Source: CAZPXH01 sp964591085 (GTDB taxonomy: Bacteria; Spirochaetota; Spirochaetia; DSM-27196; CAZPXH01). From it: DNA of 7,912 nt. The stretch spans positions 1 to 7,912 of the forward strand of contig CAZPXH010000032.1 in the NCBI GenBank assembly GCA_964591085.1, given 5' to 3'. Shown piece by piece: positions 5,022 through 7,912 of this stretch. The notes beneath the pieces are model-generated. The model had not been told where the DNA came from. It searched no databases and saw nothing but the letters and a program-made list of their open reading frames with translations. Both the position numbers and the translations under genes were made by a program. Position 1 is the stretch's first letter. Every line of letters begins with the position of its first letter.

Positions 5022-5552
5022 ATGATCAGACCGCACGGCCCCGTTTCTGTTCGGAGCATTCTCATTGTCCTGTTCCTCACGCTGGCAGTCTCCGCATTTG
5101 CTCAGCCCGCCTTCCAGCAGGCGAGCTTTGGGGACTACCAGCTTGAATGGCGGGTAGTTGGCCAGGAGCTGGAGCTCCGCTACTCCGCTCAGACGACCGG
5201 CTGGGTGGCAATCGGGTTCAAGCCTTCCCGGATGATGCGGGATGCCAACATCATCATTGGCTACGTCAGCGGAGGACAGGTCACCGTTGAGGATCATTTC
5301 GGGAACCGCAATACCTCGCACACCCAGGATGCTCAGCTCGGCGGGAGCCGGGACCTGAGAGTCATCGGTGGTAGTGAGAGCGGAGGACGGACCACCCTCC
5401 ATGTTGCTGTCCCGCTTGATTCCGGGGACCCCAACGATCAGGCAATGAGCGCGGGCGAGGAACTCCGCATCATCTACGCCTGGGGACGAAACGGGGCGGA
5501 CAACACCTCGGCCTACCACGCGGGGCGCGGGGGCGCGAACATCCGGCTCTGA
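5022..5552 (+). CDS. exported DOMON-domain protein
   Basis: This 176-residue protein has a signal peptide (basic start with VRS at 10-12, hydrophobic 13-26, likely cut after SAFA at 27). One DOMON domain (about 36-176) follows. Its landmarks are GDYQLEWRVVGQELELRYSA, GWVAIGFKPSRMMRDANIIIGYV, the DHFGNRNTSHTQDAQLGG stretch and the closing YHAGRGGANIRL. Met71 or Met72 and His166 sit where haem-binding DOMON proteins have their axial Met and His, so b-type haem binding is plausible. Other DOMON domains bind sugars instead. It would act in the periplasm or outside the cell, perhaps as an electron carrier or ligand sensor, but no partner oxidoreductase is adjacent. The start codon is chosen for the signal peptide; only weak ribosome-binding sequence precedes it. 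The gene at 5578 follows after 25 bp and is likely co-transcribed. Confidence 0.85.
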   Translation: MIRPHGPVSVRSILIVLFLTLAVSAFAQPAFQQASFGDYQLEWRVVGQELELRYSAQTTGWVAIGFKPSRMMRDANIIIGYVSGGQVTVEDHFGNRNTSHTQDAQLGGSRDLRVIGGSESGGRTTLHVAVPLDSGDPNDQAMSAGEELRIIYAWGRNGADNTSAYHAGRGGANIRL

Positions 5553-5577
5553 GGAGGGCTGGCGTTCACAAGCTCCC

Positions 5578-5946
5578 ATGAAGATCGCGCCGGACAACCA
5601 GGCAAGAGCCATCACGGATCGGGAGGCACGTCAGCTTGTGCCCGGTGCGGTGATGGACATTGAGTTTGGAGGCCTGCCGGGCGACTGGGCGGAGAACCGG
5701 TACCTGCTCCGGGTGGAGGTGGTTTCAGTCGGCGCGGACCCGCGGAGCGAGGTCCTGATCTCCGGCCACCCGGACTTTGTGGTACGTGTCCGGGATGTGG
5801 AGGATCATCCGGAAGACGGCTATTCCCATGACTACCAGCTCTATGTCTGGGAAGGCTACCTCCGGGTGGGTGCCAATGCGGACGTTGTCCGGCGGATCCC
5901 CGGCCTTCGGGGAGGCGTGGGCGCCCAGGGAGGGGGGAGAGCCTGA
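5578..5946 (+). CDS. hypothetical acidic protein, 122 residues
   Basis: I do not recognise a family. The protein is soluble, has no signal peptide, membrane segment or cysteine, and is acidic through its middle (RVRDVEDHPEDGYSHDYQLYVWEG, 70-92 region). The pattern of alternating hydrophobic residues (YLLRVEVVSVG, EVLISG, FVVRVRDV, YQLYVWEGYLRVG) suggests a small beta-barrel or beta-sandwich. The last ten or so residues are Gly-rich and probably disordered. ATG 5578 is the only start in this frame near the beginning. The good Shine-Dalgarno-like GAGGAGGG (5551-5558) overlaps the DOMON stop and is 19 bases away, which is longer than usual. Codon use matches its neighbours, supporting a real gene. 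It probably shares a transcript with the DOMON gene, although being cytoplasmic it may not be functionally linked. Confidence 0.65.
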   Translation: MKIAPDNQARAITDREARQLVPGAVMDIEFGGLPGDWAENRYLLRVEVVSVGADPRSEVLISGHPDFVVRVRDVEDHPEDGYSHDYQLYVWEGYLRVGANADVVRRIPGLRGGVGAQGGGRA

Positions 5947-5981
5947 TTGCGGGCCATTTGCCTGGCCGCGTACTGGCCTAC

Positions 5982-6106
5982 TTGACTGAGAAGGGTCTTC
6001 CGGCTAACTATACATCGCAAGCGGACAAGCGCCTTCCGTCCCGCGATACTCGCGTCGGCCCTTCTGTGACATCCGGTCACCATCCGCATTAATTACCGTG
6101 TGACAT
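5982..6106 (+). promoter_or_regulatory. helicase upstream region: promoter-like element and repeated TGTGACAT
   Basis: Within the 192-bp gap before the helicase, TTGACT (5982-5987) is 5/6 to a -35 box, but its best -10-like partner, TATACA (6009-6014), is 21 bp away, so it is weak. Further down, TGTGACAT occurs twice (6065-6072 and 6099-6106). The first copy is part of the inverted repeat GTGAC-ATCCG-GTCAC (6066-6080). A short hairpin GGCCA/TGGCC (5952-5967) follows the upstream gene. A regulator site is possible but unproven. Confidence 0.3.
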
Positions 6107-6138
6107 TCGCGGGAAGCGTCTCACATACAGGAACTATC

Positions 6139-7383
6139 ATGAACTCATCAGACTTCGGGCGGCTTGGCTTGTCCGAAACTGTTCGCTCCGCAGTGGAGCG
6201 AAAAGGCTATCGCCGTGCCACCCCGGTCCAGGAGCAGGCCATACCCCTGCTGCTGGAAGGCAGGGACCTGGTTGCAACGGCACAGACCGGCACCGGAAAG
6301 ACCGCTGCCTTCCTTCTGCCGATCATTGACCGCTTTGTGTCCGGGCAGCTCGCCGGAGATGCGCGGCGCGGACCGCTGGTTCTGGTTCTTGCTCCCACCC
6401 GGGAACTGGCCGCCCAGATTGGCGAAAGCGCGGAAGGCTACGCTGCCGCAAGCGGAATGCGGCACACCGTCATCTTTGGCGGCGTTCCCAAGGGGAAGCA
6501 GCTCTCTGAACTGCGCAAGCGGCCGCACCTGCTTGTGGCTACGCCGGGGCGGCTCCTGGATCTCATGGGCGAACGCGCGGTATCTCTTGGAGGGGTGCGC
6601 GCTCTCGTGCTCGATGAGGCAGACCGAATGCTGGACATGGGTTTCATTCCCGATGTTCGCCGCATTGCCGAGGCGCTGCCCGCAACCCGTCAGACCGCTC
6701 TGTTCAGCGCAACCATGCCCAAGGCAATAGAAGGCCTGGCGGCAGAACTCCTTGTAGAGCCGGCCCGCATTGCAATAGGTCGACCCGCGGGAAGTACCAC
6801 CGAGGGGATTCAGCAGGAGGTGCTCCACGTGCCCCAGCCGCAGAAGACTGGCACGGTCAGCGGCCTGATTCAGTCACGCGATATGGAACGCGTCATTGTT
6901 TTCACGCGGACCAAGCACAAGGCATCCCGCCTGGCAAAGCAGCTTTCTACCCGGGGGCTGCGGGCGGACTCCATCCACGGTGACCGCAGCCAGAGCCAGC
7001 GTGAGCGTGCGCTCCGGGACTTTCGCGATGGGCGAGTCCGCGTCCTCGTGGCAACAGACATCGCGGCGCGGGGAATTGATGTCAGCGATGTATCGCACGT
7101 GATCAACTTCGATCTCCCCAACGAACCGGAGAGCTACCTTCACCGGATCGGCCGGACCGCGCGCGCGGGCAGCACGGGCATTGCCGTCAGCCTCTGTGAC
7201 CCCTCTGAGCTTCCGCACCTTCGTGCTATTGAGCGCTTCCAGAACGCGGATCTCACCGTCCACCGCGATCACGAGCACCACGTGGAACCGCCAGTTGAGC
7301 GGGCTCCCGCTGGAACCCGATCCGGCAGCCCTCGGAGCGGCGGAAGCCGGAACCGCAGTCGGTCGCGCCGCAGCCGGGGATGA
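6139..7383 (+). CDS. rhlE: DEAD-box ATP-dependent RNA helicase, RhlE type
   Basis: This 414-residue protein has the full motif set in order: Q motif (ATPVQEQAIP, 27-36), motif I AQTGTGKT (48-55), Ia PTREL (86-90), GG (114-115), Ib TPGR (135-138), II DEAD (159-162), III SAT (190-192), IV VIVFTR (252-257), V ATDIAARGID (305-314) and VI HRIGRTAR (335-342). The two RecA-like domains are followed by a short Ser/Arg/Gly-rich basic tail (about 388-414) that would bind RNA nonspecifically. It lacks the long RNA-binding domains of DbpA or CsdA and matches RhlE in size and N-terminus. Likely roles are ribosome assembly or RNA decay, perhaps at low temperature. The start at 6139 follows AGGA (6129-6132) by six bases and is preferred over the GTG at 6100. 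Confidence 0.95.
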   Translation: MNSSDFGRLGLSETVRSAVERKGYRRATPVQEQAIPLLLEGRDLVATAQTGTGKTAAFLLPIIDRFVSGQLAGDARRGPLVLVLAPTRELAAQIGESAEGYAAASGMRHTVIFGGVPKGKQLSELRKRPHLLVATPGRLLDLMGERAVSLGGVRALVLDEADRMLDMGFIPDVRRIAEALPATRQTALFSATMPKAIEGLAAELLVEPARIAIGRPAGSTTEGIQQEVLHVPQPQKTGTVSGLIQSRDMERVIVFTRTKHKASRLAKQLSTRGLRADSIHGDRSQSQRERALRDFRDGRVRVLVATDIAARGIDVSDVSHVINFDLPNEPESYLHRIGRTARAGSTGIAVSLCDPSELPHLRAIERFQNADLTVHRDHEHHVEPPVERAPAGTRSGSPRSGGSRNRSRSRRSRG

Positions 7384-7405
7384 CGGAGCTAGGGTCGTCT
7401 TGCGT

Positions 7406-7423
7406 GTGGACTGAATAATCCAC
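7406..7423 (+). terminator. short hairpin after the helicase gene
   Basis: GTGGA (7406-7410) and TCCAC (7419-7423) pair perfectly around CTGAATAA, 22 bases after the helicase stop codon. The stem is short and no T-tract follows, so it is a weak terminator candidate. The rest of 7384-7506 shows no further structure I can support. Confidence 0.25.
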
Positions 7424-7506
7424 GGCCTGAAACTCCAGTTCAGATCGGAGGCAAGGGACGCGGCAAAACCTGGGAGCTCTGGCTGTGTTTGTTGCAGGCG
7501 GGGTGA

Positions 7507-7526
7507 CCGTTGCCATGGTGCAACGG
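7507..7526 (+). other. hairpin in the leader of the small gene
   Basis: CCGTTGC (7507-7513) and GCAACGG (7520-7526) form a perfect 7-bp stem with loop CATGGT. It ends 14 bases before the Shine-Dalgarno of the gene at 7555. An ATG (7515) lies in the loop and opens a 19-codon frame that ends at TGA 7572-7574, overlapping the start of the small gene. It could be a leader peptide, a terminator of the previous transcript, or chance. Confidence 0.4.
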
Positions 7527-7554
7527 CTTCGCCAAATGCAAGGAGGACAGGAAA

Positions 7555-7728
7555 ATGACCGCGGAACCGACTGATTTCGTCATTGGCGGCAAAATCAATT
7601 CTATTAAGATAGTAAAGGGCTCAACGACTCACTCCGGGTACCTCCGCCGGGAAATTGCCGCGGGCTTCAAGACCATCGTAGGCTGCGTGCACTATCGAAT
7701 CAAGCGTCTCTCCGGTGATGTCTCCTGA
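7555..7728 (+). CDS. small orphan protein, 57 residues
   Basis: This small gene has one of the best ribosome binding sites in the window: AAGGAGGA (7540-7547), with ATG seven bases later. The protein begins MTAEPTDFVIGGKINSIKIV and ends IVGCVHYRIKRLSGDVS. It is basic in its second half, has one cysteine, and has no signal peptide or membrane segment. The middle of the gene is less GC-rich than its neighbours (for example ATTAAGATAGTAAAGGGC), which may indicate acquisition. I do not recognise a family. An earlier in-frame TTG exists at 7510 within the hairpin, but the ATG is clearly favoured. It is possible that the frame is a fragment of a longer lost gene. Confidence 0.55.
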   Translation: MTAEPTDFVIGGKINSIKIVKGSTTHSGYLRREIAAGFKTIVGCVHYRIKRLSGDVS

Positions 7729-7802
7729 GCGTACACTGATGGTCACAGTACCAATCTGAAACTCGCGATCCCGCATTCCCAGACATCTGATACTCTCACA
7801 GC
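7729..7802. other. short intergenic region before the symporter
   Basis: These 74 bases hold an imperfect inverted repeat, GTACACTG (7731-7738) against CACAGTAC (7744-7751) with two mismatched pairs, immediately after the small gene. A -10-like GATACT lies near the symporter start. No other support for function is visible. Confidence 0.25.
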
Positions 7803-7912
7803 ATGGCCAAGCTCACTATGCGAACCCGTCTGGGTTTTGGTGTCGGCGATCTGGGCGGGAACATGTTCTTCACGATCATGGGCTTCTACCTGCTGTTCTA
7901 CCTCACCGATGT
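7803..7912 (+). CDS. GPH-family sugar:cation symporter, N-terminal end (continues past window)
   Basis: The 36 complete codons give MAKLTMRTRLGFGVGDLGGN followed by the first transmembrane helix (FFTIMGFYLLFYLTD). The GxGDLGxNxxFTxxxFYLLFYLTD pattern is characteristic of the start of glycoside-pentoside-hexuronide:cation symporters (MelB-like, major facilitator superfamily), which import sugars or sugar acids with Na+ or H+. Substrate cannot be assigned from this piece. No Shine-Dalgarno precedes ATG 7803. GATACT (7790-7795 area) resembles a -10 box close to the start, so a very short leader is possible. An in-frame ATG at 7818 is an alternative start. Confidence 0.85.
   Translation, partial: MAKLTMRTRLGFGVGDLGGNMFFTIMGFYLLFYLTD

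Noticed and set aside
4626..5615. 329-codon open frame on the minus strand across the DOMON gene
   Set aside because: Antisense to the DOMON protein and the DUF2461 remnant; its composition is biased and has no domain. The apparent lipoprotein-like start (GAC) is coincidental.
6148..6828. 226-codon minus-strand frame inside the helicase
   Set aside because: Antisense shadow of a complete DEAD-box gene.
7731..7751. Inverted repeat after the small gene considered as a terminator
   Set aside because: Two mismatched pairs in an 8-bp stem and no T-tract; too weak to call.

Overview
The window is a GC-rich (roughly 60 %), gene-dense bacterial chromosome segment. No rRNA, tRNA or other lineage marker is present, so the organism cannot be named from sequence alone. 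Secreted single-domain DOMON proteins, a GPH-type sugar symporter and FG-GAP repeat proteins together resemble free-living Spirochaetota (Spirochaeta-like). This is an inference from gene families, and other GC-rich aquatic bacteria are possible.

Layout. (1) 1-530: C-terminal end of an FG-GAP beta-propeller protein built from nearly identical 168-bp tandem repeats, followed by a terminator-like hairpin. (2) 531-927: a gene-poor stretch holding a 19-bp sequence that looks like an orphan IS3-family terminus. (3) 928-2270, minus strand: a small exported TPR protein and a TetR regulator. (4) 2271-3954, plus strand: divergent from the TetR gene, a zinc-free quinone-oxidoreductase-type dehydrogenase and then a DinB/YfiT-fold protein. 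The tetR/dehydrogenase gap holds three copies of a 15-bp palindrome, CCTTACATTGTAAGG. (5) 3966-4563, minus strand: a VapB-VapC toxin-antitoxin pair, convergent with dinB and separated from it by 11 bp containing a shared hairpin. (6) 4564-5021: an unannotated-looking gap containing the decayed remnant of a DUF2461 gene. (7) 5022-5946, plus strand: an exported DOMON protein and an unrecognised acidic protein, probably one transcription unit. (8) 5947-7383: leader and gene of an RhlE-type DEAD-box RNA helicase. (9) 7384-7912: a 57-residue orphan small protein with a very strong Shine-Dalgarno, then the 5' end of a GPH-family symporter gene that leaves the window.

How they work together. Only two linkages are well supported. 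The TetR protein probably represses the divergent dehydrogenase, possibly with dinB, and its own gene through the three operators, in the manner of a redox or electrophile detoxification switch. VapB and VapC form an autoregulated module. The remaining genes look like independent single-gene units.

No clearly new defence or mobile system was found. The items most worth a second look are the three-operator switch, the homogenised FG-GAP repeats whose differences sit in the ligand-loop codons, the DUF2461 remnant beside vapBC, the possible IS3 end, and the small gene at 7555.
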